Assembly: GCA_009746045.1 (NCBI GenBank)
Contig: RPFO01000571.1
Coordinates: forward strand, 1 to 40,532
Length of the DNA: 40,532 nucleotides
Direction of reading: 5' to 3'
Source: Mesostigma viride
Taxonomy: Eukaryota > Streptophyta > Mesostigmatophyceae > Mesostigmatales > Mesostigmataceae
This document shows positions 8,177 to 16,799 of this stretch, piece after piece. Within the stretch, counting starts at the first letter, position 1. Each line of letters starts with the position of its first letter. The notes below the pieces were generated by a model. That model saw only the letters and a list, made by a program, of their open reading frames with translations, ran no database searches and was not told the origin of the DNA. The position numbers were made by a program, and so were the translations under genes.

Positions 8177-9775
8177 ATGGCGCACGTAACGACAGACAGG
8201 CGAATCCACGACGGAAGCGTGCGATACGCCAGCGAGCCTCACAGACGCTTTTGCGAGGAAGGGGCGGCGTTCGATCACAAACCGTCGGTCGTCCATCGCA
8301 CGATCTCCGCGCACTACCCGAGATTAGAATCCCGTCACAGCGCGGTCGAGCCCGTGAGTCTCGCACGTCGTCCGTCGTGGATGCCGGAAAGGGAGAACTC
8401 GATCGCGATCCATACGTTCACGCACGACCTCCTGGATCCGATGCTGTCCACCTTGACGGGGTACTCGCGAGGCAGCTTTTGGGATTTGGTCGACGAGAAA
8501 TGGTTCCGCGATTGTCTGGAGTACCTGCGGACCGCCCCGCAGCTTGACCTCATCGATCTCGTCAACTACACGTACGACGCACACCTGTTCACGAACGAGG
8601 ACAAGAGCACGTACCTCCGACGCCTCATGAGCGAGAGGGAGAGGGAGAAGGATTACGCCGAGTCGGGACGTCCCATCCCTTTCCATCGCAACACCAACCC
8701 GACCTGGACGACTCTCGTGCGCATGATCATGGAAGGGTCCGATATCGACCCTCGCGAGACGTGCGATCGGCCCGGCGACGTGGGCGAGCTCCGCGCCTCC
8801 CTAGAAACGCACCTCGCGGAACGCGAGAAGGATCCAGGTGTCGATCTTGTCGTGGACAGGGCCCTCCGGAACCGACTTACAAACTTGTCCACGTGGAAAG
8901 AGGTGATCGACACCATCGCGACGCTGGACCACAGGCTGATGGACATCCTCTACATGTTGGCGAAGTGGGTGCACCGATACCTGAAAACGTCTTTCATGAG
9001 GGACGTCGCCATACGGTACAAGGAGGACTTTCATAAGATCCTGAGCGACATCCCCGTCGTCACACGAGAAATGATCGTGTACCGAGGCGTGTCCAACGAC
9101 TATTACCGACACGGGGAATCCGCCTTTCATACGTCGGATGTGTACAAAAACCTGCACCCCGTGTCGACGTCCGTCGACCCGAGCCAGTCGATTCGGTTCA
9201 TGACCGCGATGACGAGCTGGGGGAGCGAGAGGACGCCGGACTGCTGCTTCAAGATCATCCACCTCATGCCGGGGACCCCTGCCTTGTGCGTATGGCCTAT
9301 CGCGGCCGAACCCGAACAGGCGGAAATCTTGTTGCCCCCGGGCGTGGTATACCAGATCAAGTCGCATACCAGGAGGCCGATGCTGGCCAAAGTCCCCGAG
9401 TTCACGCCGAACAAGGCGGTACGAGACGAGGTCTGTTGGGACCGCGTCGTGAAAAGAGCCAAGAGAGGGGGCCACCACGATCCGTACATCGATCGATGGG
9501 TCTCGGAAATCTACGTGGACGGGTCGGAGCTCGCCGCGAAGAAGAGGAAGCGGGAGTCGGACCACTCGTCGCGAGGAAGCGGAGGCGGTCCTTCCGCGAG
9601 ACGCGACGACCCTCCTCCGCGTCCGAAAGAGATCGAGCGGGGTTCCGAACCGTACGCAACGCCGAAACCGGTCGAACGAACTTTGGAGAAGACCAAGAAA
9701 GCGCGAGTGGCTAAGAAGGACAGTGCACCGCCCCCCGGGAAACCGACGTGGACAGGATTGCGCGGACGTATGTGA
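8177..9775 (+). CDS. ADP-ribosyltransferase-like protein with basic C-terminal tail (QxE type)
   Basis: This encodes 532 residues. The ATG at 8177 is chosen because upstream codons overlap the divergent gene and an A-run (8153-8162) lies just upstream. Residues about 290-400 show the R-S-E signature of mono-ADP-ribosyltransferases: an Arg in VYRG (Arg303), a Ser-Thr-Ser motif (330-332), and EQAEILLPPG with Gln381-x-Glu383. The QxE form is typical of Asn- or Gln-targeting members, while ExE members usually modify Arg (family knowledge). The first about 250 residues are helical and unassigned; the last about 80 are Lys/Arg/Pro/Ser-rich (KKRKRESD), fitting nuclear or nucleic-acid targeting. A paralogue lies at 14120-15666 on the other strand. 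The target is unknown: it could act on host proteins or on DNA and protein in the viral factory. Confidence 0.75.
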   Translation: MAHVTTDRRIHDGSVRYASEPHRRFCEEGAAFDHKPSVVHRTISAHYPRLESRHSAVEPVSLARRPSWMPERENSIAIHTFTHDLLDPMLSTLTGYSRGSFWDLVDEKWFRDCLEYLRTAPQLDLIDLVNYTYDAHLFTNEDKSTYLRRLMSEREREKDYAESGRPIPFHRNTNPTWTTLVRMIMEGSDIDPRETCDRPGDVGELRASLETHLAEREKDPGVDLVVDRALRNRLTNLSTWKEVIDTIATLDHRLMDILYMLAKWVHRYLKTSFMRDVAIRYKEDFHKILSDIPVVTREMIVYRGVSNDYYRHGESAFHTSDVYKNLHPVSTSVDPSQSIRFMTAMTSWGSERTPDCCFKIIHLMPGTPALCVWPIAAEPEQAEILLPPGVVYQIKSHTRRPMLAKVPEFTPNKAVRDEVCWDRVVKRAKRGGHHDPYIDRWVSEIYVDGSELAAKKRKRESDHSSRGSGGGPSARRDDPPPRPKEIERGSEPYATPKPVERTLEKTKKARVAKKDSAPPPGKPTWTGLRGRM

Positions 9776-9806
9776 TCGACGGCGACGGTTGATAAATAAT
9801 GTTACG

Positions 9807-9818
9807 AGAGTGTATGGG
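9807..9818 (+). promoter_or_regulatory. TATA-like promoter element
   Basis: AGAGTGTATGGG lies 6 bases before the ATG at 9825. Nearly the same element (AGAGTATATGGG) precedes the tandem paralogue at 11618, and AGAGTATACGG precedes 26405, so it looks like a conserved core promoter. Confidence 0.45.
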
Positions 9819-9824
9819 AGACGA

Positions 9825-11540
9825 ATGCCCCCGAAAAAGAAGATCGCGACTAGTACTCCGAAGAGACGCGTCGCCCCAAAGCGCAAGGAGCCCAAGGTCG
9901 CGCATCGAAGCACGACGCTCCAGAAGGCGGTGCGGAGGAAAGGTCACGTCGCGCGGGCCGAAGAGGTACCAGACCTGACGGAGGAAGACAAGGAGGAATG
10001 GATGGGATTCATTGAGAACTTGGAAAACCTTCCGAACACTTATGGGGTCACCCACTCTCCTCCCACGACACAACCCATGCGCGACCCCATATCCCAAGAT
10101 CCGGTGTTCACCGATGCAGACGATATACTCGATGTCCCCCCGATCCATTATGACCTGGATATGTTCGGCGCCGATCCGAATTTGTCGTTCGATACGCTGA
10201 CAAACCGTGATTATGAGGTTACTCACCCTTTTTCCCCGACACGACCTATGTACGACCTTATAACTACGCCAGCCGCGGCCGAACCCCTGCCGAGTGACAT
10301 TCCTCCCACGAGGAAACGCCGCAGGTCCAATAACGACCAGTTGGCATTTATGGAGAACGTGCCTAAGAAAAAAAGGAGTGGCGGGAGACACGCTGCTCCA
10401 CGGGTAAAGATTGAAGACGGGGTTTACAATGAAAAGAAGGGGACAAATGAGACTCCGGACACATGGGTCGAGTTCGCTAGTTTCTACGGACCTTTTGGCA
10501 AAAACAAGTTGAAAGATTGGTCAAAAGAGGAGGCCGCGAGACGTTATCAAAACTTTCTGGATAGAGTCCAACGAGGGGAGTTGAACCTCGACGAGCTAGT
10601 GCGTGCCAGAGGCGCGAATTGGGACCACAAGATGGGACCGGGAATGACAGAGAGGTTGAGCCAGGTGCGCCCACCCATAGGAACGATGAAAGGGCGTTGG
10701 GAAAAGGCCGTAAGAGAGTTTGAAAAAGTGACCGGTATCGATCGAACCCTCTTAAAAGACGGGGAACTGAACTTGACGGAAAGCGACTTGAAAAAGGCGG
10801 CGATGGTGGTGAACAAAAACTTTTTTGCCAACTCGTTCCCTGTACACGAAGTCTTGTGGAAAATAGATGAGGAAGACGACCCCGAAACCCTTGCGTACTC
10901 GCTAGGCAAGAACAAGATCGGACTCGCAAGACCATCTGCGCTCAAGGCCTTCAAGGAGTTTTCTCCCGAGACCGAAATCGTGATAGACGAGGGGAAAGTG
11001 GTCCGATCGAACGCACAGAGATTGTTACAGTTCCTTGCACACGAAATGATCCATTCCGCAAATTCGAGGTGGGCTCCTATCCGCGATCTCCAATACGACT
11101 TCCATGGTCCTGTCTTCCATCGCAATAACCGTCTGTTCAACGGTCTTGACACCGTCCACGACTACTTTGGACATCGTGTCCCAAAAAAGGATATCCCTTA
11201 CATAGGGGACAGTGAGGAGACTTTTTCATTGTACGACTATGAAAGGCCTCCCATTGGAGCGAGCGAGACAGGGGAAAAACACTACTCCGCGAGCCGTCTA
11301 CCCTATACGCTTGACCAACTAGAGGAAATAGAACAGATAACAAACGAGGCAGGTGTGCAAGAATTGAAAGATCACGATATTCAGAGGTACATGCGCACCC
11401 AGGTGCTGCGAAAGAAGCCCGGAACGAGGAGGGACTACCCGGAAGACTTCCTCCCCCTGGACGACCGCGAGGACCCCGACACGCGCGACAAGAGGCGCTT
11501 TGTGAAGAAATATATGAAGAGACAAAAGACGTCCGCGTGA
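9825..11540 (+). CDS. Spartan/SprT-like zinc metalloprotease, copy 1
   Basis: This encodes 571 residues. Residues 406-410 are HEMIH and residues 427-431 are HGPVF, the zinc site and third-ligand signature of SprT-like/Spartan proteases, which digest proteins crosslinked to DNA. The N-terminus is highly basic (MPPKKKIATSTPKRR), then a Pro-rich region carries two copies of a short repeat (SPPTTQPMRDPI and FSPTRPMYDLI) and a KKKRS-type basic patch. A conserved helical region (about 205-390) precedes the protease core. The ATG at 9825 follows the promoter element and aligns with the paralogue's start; the frame upstream overlaps the transferase gene. It is the upstream member of a tandem pair with 11618-13221. 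It has no Cys-rich zinc finger. A role in clearing protein-DNA crosslinks or processing packaged proteins is inference. Confidence 0.82.
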   Translation: MPPKKKIATSTPKRRVAPKRKEPKVAHRSTTLQKAVRRKGHVARAEEVPDLTEEDKEEWMGFIENLENLPNTYGVTHSPPTTQPMRDPISQDPVFTDADDILDVPPIHYDLDMFGADPNLSFDTLTNRDYEVTHPFSPTRPMYDLITTPAAAEPLPSDIPPTRKRRRSNNDQLAFMENVPKKKRSGGRHAAPRVKIEDGVYNEKKGTNETPDTWVEFASFYGPFGKNKLKDWSKEEAARRYQNFLDRVQRGELNLDELVRARGANWDHKMGPGMTERLSQVRPPIGTMKGRWEKAVREFEKVTGIDRTLLKDGELNLTESDLKKAAMVVNKNFFANSFPVHEVLWKIDEEDDPETLAYSLGKNKIGLARPSALKAFKEFSPETEIVIDEGKVVRSNAQRLLQFLAHEMIHSANSRWAPIRDLQYDFHGPVFHRNNRLFNGLDTVHDYFGHRVPKKDIPYIGDSEETFSLYDYERPPIGASETGEKHYSASRLPYTLDQLEEIEQITNEAGVQELKDHDIQRYMRTQVLRKKPGTRRDYPEDFLPLDDREDPDTRDKRRFVKKYMKRQKTSA

Positions 11541-11595
11541 GGCGCTAATGGTCGTGCAGACAACCCTGGCAGTGGAGAATCGAAAATATGTGCCT

Positions 11596-11607
11596 AGAGT
11601 ATATGGG
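11596..11607 (+). promoter_or_regulatory. TATA-like promoter element
   Basis: AGAGTATATGGG lies 10 bases before the ATG at 11618. It is almost identical to the element before the upstream paralogue (9807-9818), so the duplication carried its promoter with it. Confidence 0.45.
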
Positions 11608-11617
11608 AATAACACGC

Positions 11618-13221
11618 ATGCCCTCGAAAAGGAAAACCGCGACCCCGCCTGTGAAACGCACCGCCGCTGCCCGGAAGCCGACCGGCACGGCAGCGAAACG
11701 AAACACGAGGCCGAGAAAGAGTCACATCGCACGAGCCGGCGAAATCGACGATGGAGACGAACCAAATCTTACGACCAAAGTCGAGGACGCGAACAAGAAG
11801 AAAGTGATGGAGTTGAAGGAAGAGGCGGAAAAACTTGCTGAGATAACCGACCCGTTCAACAACGATTCCAACCTATCGTACGAGGAAAGCTTACCGTTGG
11901 AGAGGCGACTGGACCAAATTGAAACCAGGATCGTGCCCGCGTTACAGCTTGAACGGAGAAGAGAGCAGATGAAATGGGACAAGGCCATGAAGGACGTGAC
12001 GAGACAGCGCAGGAGTCACCTTCAACCCAAAAGCGAGGAGGCCCGGCGAAGACCGGACCCGAAGGTGAAGATGGAGGAACCCGCCGAGACGTGGTACGAC
12101 CCGGTAGAAGGTGTCAGGAAGAAGCCGGACATGTGGGTCGAATTCAGCCACTACTTCGGACCTCACTTGAAGAACAAAATGAAAGATTGGTCGATCGAAG
12201 AAACGGCAAAACAATTCAACGATTTTTCGGAAAGGGTACGCAAAGGGGAGCTGGACCTCAATGAGCTCGTACGCGCCAGGGGTGCAAACTGGAATCGCAT
12301 GGTGGGACCGGGGATGACGAAGGGCATGGATCAGGTACGCCCCCCCTCGGCACGATGAAGTGGCGTTGGAACAAGGCCGTCAAAGAGTTTGAAGACCTCA
12401 CCGGCATGCAACGAAACGACTTGGTCAAAGACGGCAAGTTACGTTTGACCGACGCGGACTTGAAAAAGGCGGCCATGGTAGTTAACAAAAACTTCTTCGA
12501 GAACTCCTTCCCCTTACACGAAGTCATGTGGAGAGTAGAGAACGCCGACGAAGGGTATGCGAAGAATAATGACGCATATTCGCTGGGAAAATACAAAATC
12601 GCAGTCAACAGAGACGGTGGGGGGTGGGGGAAGGCGTCATCAGACAAAAACACCATTCGCACGGACGAGGGGAGAGTGATCCGATCCGACGCGCAAAAAT
12701 TGTTACAAGTCCTCGCGCACGAAATGATCCATTCCGCGAATGCGAGATGGGCTCCTGTCCGCGATCTCAGATACGACGACCACGGCCCCATATTCCAACG
12801 CAACAACAAACTTTTCAACGGATTAGATAGCACGCACGACTACTTCGGACACGCGATCCAAACCAGCGAGATCCCTTTCATAGACGACGGAAAGGGAGGT
12901 CAAATGCTCCCGGTCAAATTGCCTCCGAGAGGCGCGTCCGAATATGGGTCACCATACTATCGACGGCCTAATGGTACGACGCTCAAAAGGTTGCGAGACT
13001 TTCAAAATCAGTCGGATCGTGAAGGCCTGGACGAAATGAAAGAGAAGAGACCGCGACAATACCTGCGTAATTTCGTCCTCCGCAATAAACCCGGAAGGAC
13101 GAAGGACGACGACAACTACCTGCCCCTCTTTGATCCCGAGGACGAGGACACGCGCGCCAAAAGGCTGAATGTCACGTCCAGGAGACAGCCTTCCATCAAG
13201 AAACGCAAGCTATCCGCGTGA
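11618..13221 (+). CDS. Spartan/SprT-like zinc metalloprotease, copy 2 (one frameshift)
   Basis: This is a tandem paralogue of the preceding gene, about 534 residues once a missing base in the seven-C run at 12340-12346 is allowed for; the two frames join exactly where copy 1 is continuous. The protease core is intact: HEMIH is encoded at 12718-12732 and the third-ligand HGP motif begins at 12781. The N-terminus is again basic (MPSKRKTATPPVKRT), but it lacks most of the Pro-rich repeat region of copy 1. Shared blocks include WVEF, KDWS, ELVRARGANW, VVNKNFF and the C-terminal PLxDxEDxDTRxKR motif. The two copies are clearly diverged, so the duplication is not recent and both were probably functional. 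The break looks like a sequencing error. Confidence 0.8.
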
Positions 13222-13225
13222 GGTC

Positions 13226-13699
13226 TCACGCGGCGAACGACAGCTTCGGGACGTAGGCGGTGCCCCCGTCGGCCATCGGGACCGCGTGGAACCTCGACAG
13301 GGTCGCGTCGGCGGCGAGGAAATCGGCCAGCGGAATCGGGCCGTTCGAGCTCCCGGTCGTGATGTTGACGTGACTCGAGACCCCCGCCGGGCGCACGGGC
13401 ATCTCGACGAACGTCGCGCCGTGGACCGCGTAGTGCCCGTCTAGGACGCGCGCGATCAGGTCGATGGCGCGCTTGTCGTCGTCCGATACCTCGGCGAAAG
13501 GCGGGACGATGACGGAAATGGCGCCGGCGATCTCGTGACTGGCGTTGTCGTACGCGAGCACGCCGGCGAGCACCCGCGCCGACGAGGACTGAGCGCGGAA
13601 GGAGAAGACGGGGCGGTTGATGCCCGCGAGAGGGAACGCCTCGGACACGGGACAGTTGAGCGTGAGCATGACGTCGCGCTTCCAGGCGGTGGACGACAT
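13226..13699 (-). CDS. Hypothetical protein, probably beta-rich
   Basis: This encodes 157 residues, starting at 13699 with CTATAA on the plus strand at 13705-13710 giving a TTATAG element about 6 bases upstream. The sequence alternates hydrophobic and polar residues (FSFRAQSSSARVLAGVLAYD, GAISVIVPPFAEV), which suggests a compact beta-sandwich-like domain, with no membrane segment and one Cys. It begins only four bases from the stop of the convergent protease gene. No family recognised; a minor virion protein is one possibility. Confidence 0.6.
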   Translation of the reverse strand: MSSTAWKRDVMLTLNCPVSEAFPLAGINRPVFSFRAQSSSARVLAGVLAYDNASHEIAGAISVIVPPFAEVSDDDKRAIDLIARVLDGHYAVHGATFVEMPVRPAGVSSHVNITTGSSNGPIPLADFLAADATLSRFHAVPMADGGTAYVPKLSFAA

Positions 13700-13749
13700 C
13701 GTGTCTATAAGAAGAATGGATATATTATTGCTCGACCGCCGCCGCCTTC

Positions 13750-14070
13750 TCACCCCATGACCGTAATCAGGGCTATCGTGATCACCGCGATGGTCCGCAT
13801 GCTCACTGGGGCCTCGCGGAACTTCTTCACGGTCTGCCCGTCTGCTTCTGTCAAGGCGTTGGGCCGGCCGTAGAATAGCGTGTGGAGGATGTCGAGGAAC
13901 GTGTACTCTTTCGGCTTGAGGATCGCGAAGAGCGATATCGTGAAGACGACTAACGCGATCTTCGCGAACACGACGGGGTGTTCGAACGGGTTCACGTACG
14001 ACCTCAACGTCGTCCAGAAGATCGAATGCCAAGGAAACTTCAGCCGGTGCATCAGCAGCTTGGCGTCCAT
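13750..14070 (-). CDS. Two-pass membrane protein
   Basis: This encodes 106 residues. A polar N-terminus (residues 1-30, KLLMHRLKFPWHSIFW) is followed by a strong hydrophobic segment (about 34-50, VVFAKIALVVFTISLFAIL), a soluble loop (about 51-86) and a second hydrophobic segment at the extreme C-terminus (RTIAVITIALITVMG). GTATAC at 14080-14085 sits 9 bases upstream of the ATG on the minus strand and supports the start at 14070 over longer alternatives. The DNA is more AT-rich than in the next minus gene. Family not recognised; likely a virion or factory membrane protein. Confidence 0.65.
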   Translation of the reverse strand: MDAKLLMHRLKFPWHSIFWTTLRSYVNPFEHPVVFAKIALVVFTISLFAILKPKEYTFLDILHTLFYGRPNALTEADGQTVKKFREAPVSMRTIAVITIALITVMG

Positions 14071-14079
14071 CGCGAGCGG

Positions 14080-14085
14080 GTATAC
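14080..14085 (-). promoter_or_regulatory. TATA-like promoter element GTATAC
   Basis: On the minus strand this reads AAGTGTATACCC and lies 9 bases before the ATG at 14070. It is in the short gap after the stop of the upstream transferase-like gene. Confidence 0.4.
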
Positions 14086-14119
14086 ACTTACCATCATACA
14101 TGTTTCCCACCGAAACGGA

Positions 14120-15666
14120 TCATATCGTATGCTGATATTCCTTCTCGGGTGCCACAAACGCCTTGTCCAGCTCTAGCGTGCGCAACTTCGGGTCGGACAA
14201 CGTTCTCTCGTCCCCCACCAGAACGAAGGTCGTTTTCATCAGCTCCGTATCTGCCCCCGGCGCAGGCGGAACCATCCTGCACGCCTTTTCCCGCGTCCAA
14301 GGCTTCGTTTCTTCCGACGGCGGAGAAAACTGGACCGCGCGTGTCCCTTTGATGAGGTAGGACACGCCCGGGGGGAGCAATATCTCCCATTCCATGGATT
14401 TGGTCGTGAAGTAACTCACAGGCCAGAACAGCAGGGCCGGGCAACCTTTCAGAAGGCGAATCACCGTGTAGCAGCAATCGCCCCTCCTCTGGGAAAACCC
14501 GTGTGCGTGGTCCGGGTCGAGGCTCGTCGATGTTACGAAAGGGTTGACGTACACGCGGTTCTTGCTCCCTTTGAGATAGTAATCATCTTTAGACCCGCGA
14601 TAAACCGTGAAAGGTTTCGTGACCCGCGGGGCCTGTCTGATCAGTCTGTATAGGGATTCCTTGTACACCGGAACGACCGCTTTCACAGCGTAATCGGTCG
14701 AGAGAAACTTCAAAAACCAAACAGAGTACAGCCATTTGATGTGCTCCTCCCCCACGGCCGGGGTCTCCGCCAGTAGTCCCGCGAGTCCCGATACGGCTGC
14801 CATCGCGTCTTTGCCATCGGAGCGTTCGAGAACGGCGTCCAAACGAGCCAGACTCGTTTCGTCGCGCACTTCAAGATCTTTCAACTTGTATTGGAGTTCT
14901 TTCCTCAGTCTCTTCACGTCATTCCGCGTCGGTCTTGTGTGCCATATGTTGGGATCGGATGTGTCGAGCCCCTGGGTCTTGACCAGTCGACAAAACGCGA
15001 CCCATAGCGGGGAGGTGTGTTCCATGTCCAGTATGTAAGGATCTATCTTCCTGCGAATCCGGTCATGGTGGCCTAACAAACCTTGTTCGCTGTTGTTCGC
15101 GTACCCGTCCCCCGTCCGCGAATAGGATCGCAGGAGGATGAGATCTTCCGTCGAAAGTCGCTTCAAATACTCGTTGGACCGGGCGTACCACGCTTCGTCG
15201 ACGATGTCCGAGGGATGGATCGCTCGGGGATGGACGTTTGGCTCTTTCGGTTATCAAACAGAGTGTCCCATTCCACGGAAAGCCCGGCCATGTTGTAAAC
15301 CTTTTCGCGGTAACGCGGATTGTAAGGCGTAAACTCCACTTCTCCGTGGGCGAGCGCGTCGAAACTCTCCGTGTTTACGAGCAGCAGGTACGGTATGTGC
15401 ACTGTTCCTGTATAGGAAGCGAACGAGGGCGGCAGGGCGCGGTCGTCCCCATCCTTGCAGAACCGAGCGTGACGCGCGTCCGCGTACCTCTTGTCGAGCT
15501 TTTCCCTTATCATCTTCCCGGCACTCGGAGTCCGTGTCCGGCCGACGTGTTCCTTGGTACTCTTGGCCTTTTTCGCGGGCGGCGCCTCGGGACGCGTCTT
15601 GCGCCACTCGAGGTACTCGGCGAGAGCTCGCTGCATTCGTTTGCGTATACGATACACGCCGTACAT
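14120..15666 (-). CDS. ADP-ribosyltransferase-like protein, second paralogue (ExE type, one frameshift)
   Basis: Two minus-strand frames overlap near 15240 and join with one missing base (T-run 15237-15239 on the plus strand), giving about 515 residues. The transferase core is clear: VYRGS with the NAD-binding Arg (about 14600), a Ser-Thr-Ser motif (about 14530) and MEWEILLPPG (about 14370-14400), i.e. Glu-x-Glu. The paralogue at 8177-9775 has Gln-x-Glu at this place, so the two probably differ in the residue they modify (family rule, not tested here). N-terminal residues 1-60 are basic (KRMQRALAEYLEWRKTR, PPAKKAKSTK). Unlike the other copy, the basic part is at the N-terminus and the protein ends soon after the catalytic domain. 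It lies 12 bases downstream of the zinc-motif gene and is probably co-oriented rather than co-transcribed with it. Confidence 0.72.
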
Positions 15667-15678
15667 TTTTCCCAGCGG

Positions 15679-16386
15679 CTACTTTTTGGACTTCGGGCGT
15701 GTTTTCGCTACCGCGTCTGCCACAAGACTGTTTCCCCATCGCAGCTCCTCCAAATGCGAGGCGGCCTCGTCGTGTCTCTTCTGCGTTTCCTTCAACCAAG
15801 TACTCAGGTCTGGGACGGCGTCCCTCTTCCTTGGACCCATGTTTGCCATCTGTTTTTCGTGAACACGTTTCGCGACGGCCTGCGGATGAGAGGGCAGTGC
15901 CGCGTTTCGCAACTCCTGGCGTTCCCGTTCCATCATTCGAAGGAGGGACTCCATGGACTGCTTTTGTGGGTCCTGGAATTCGTCCACACCGAGCATGACA
16001 TCACGAGCACGAGGGGAAATGTTCCTGTACGACTTCGATTTGCCGCGGTATGGTCGGTCGACATACGCGTCATGGGCGTACGTTGCACTTTGCGGCTCAT
16101 CGGGAATGTACGAGTCCACCATCTTCTTCCAGTCGGGCACCTCGGACGTGAGTTTGCGACTCCGGTCGCCGAGGAGATCGCGAGCGCGCGGAGAGGTTGA
16201 CATAGGAATCGTCGAGCTCGCGACCGCGTCCGTGTACAAGTCGTGTCCCGTTTTCTCCTCGCCGCCCTGTCTCACCGCATGTCGTCGCTTCTTCCCCGCG
16301 GCGCCGTGGAGACCGCAAAACACCCTGCCCGTCCGGCACTGCTTGCGGCATTTGGAGCCCTTCCGTGTCTTTCCTTTGCACTGCAT
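15679..16386 (-). CDS. Protein with N-terminal CxG-type zinc motif and repeated SPRARD motif
   Basis: This encodes 235 residues. The N-terminus QCKGKTRKGSKCRKQC followed by VFCGLHG is a small zinc-binding module (C-x8-C-x3-C-x6-C-x2-H in outline) of a kind common in large DNA virus proteins (resembling DUF5763). The rest is charged, helical and Met-rich (ESLLRMMERERQELRNAAL), with two copies of SPRARD (SPRARDLLGDRS and SPRARDVMLGVDE) and a basic C-terminus. The start at 16386 has a CTATAAAGG box directly upstream. The product is probably a nucleic-acid-binding or structural protein; no definite function can be assigned. Confidence 0.65.
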   Translation of the reverse strand: MQCKGKTRKGSKCRKQCRTGRVFCGLHGAAGKKRRHAVRQGGEEKTGHDLYTDAVASSTIPMSTSPRARDLLGDRSRKLTSEVPDWKKMVDSYIPDEPQSATYAHDAYVDRPYRGKSKSYRNISPRARDVMLGVDEFQDPQKQSMESLLRMMERERQELRNAALPSHPQAVAKRVHEKQMANMGPRKRDAVPDLSTWLKETQKRHDEAASHLEELRWGNSLVADAVAKTRPKSKK

Positions 16387-16441
16387 CCTTTATAGTTTCA
16401 CGCTTTACTTTTTTTTTTTTTGTACAAAGGAGAGAAAGGAG
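16387..16441. promoter_or_regulatory. Divergent promoter region with TATA box and poly-T tract
   Basis: CCTTTATAG at 16387-16395 is a CTATAAAGG box for the minus-strand gene starting at 16386. A 13-base T-run (16408-16420) follows. Similar A/T runs occur just upstream of the starts at 8177, 24722 and 40345. Confidence 0.45.
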
Positions 16442-16719
16442 ATGTCAGGAAGCGTTCGGACGAGCAACGGGATGAACGCGCGGCGGTGCGCGGAGGTCGC
16501 CGTCGGGACGTGCCGCGCGTGCCTCGTGGCCGCCTGTCACCTCGTGCTGGCCTCCTGGTGTCGCGCGGCGACCTGGCCGCAGTGAGGCGCACGCAGTTAC
16601 AGTCAGTATACGCAGATCCATCCGCTGGCGGATCCAGCAGCCGCCGGTCCGACATCGGCGAGTCGCCGGATCCAGCAGCTGGCGGATCCCGCGAGCGGCC
16701 CAAACCGAAGAGGGCATAG
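16442..16719 (+). CDS. Small cysteine-containing protein (probable frameshift)
   Basis: Starting at 16442 a frame encodes 47 residues with several Cys (RRCAEVAVGTCRACLVAACH) and stops at 16585. In the next frame an uninterrupted, basic, Ser/Gly/Pro-rich stretch continues to 16719. One missing base near 16550-16580 would join them into about 92 residues, and the direction of the shift matches every other break in this window. The C-terminal part contains the short repeat described separately. The evidence is modest: the region could also be partly noncoding spacer before the KilA-N gene. Function unknown. Confidence 0.4.
16628..16689 (+). repeat. Short imperfect GGCGGATCCAGCAG repeats
   Basis: The core GCGGATCCAGCAG or a close variant occurs at 16628-16640 and 16666-16678, followed by GGCGGATCCC at 16681-16690. 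Parts are also inverted relative to each other (GCTGGCGGATCC against CCGCCGGTCC). In the reading frame they give DPSAGG and DPAAGG. Confidence 0.5.
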
Positions 16720-16799
16720 CGATGCGTGACGCGTGCCAGTAGTCCGCATCATGTTTGATTGAACCTTTGATACACAGGACTGGGGTGTCCGGAACCTTC

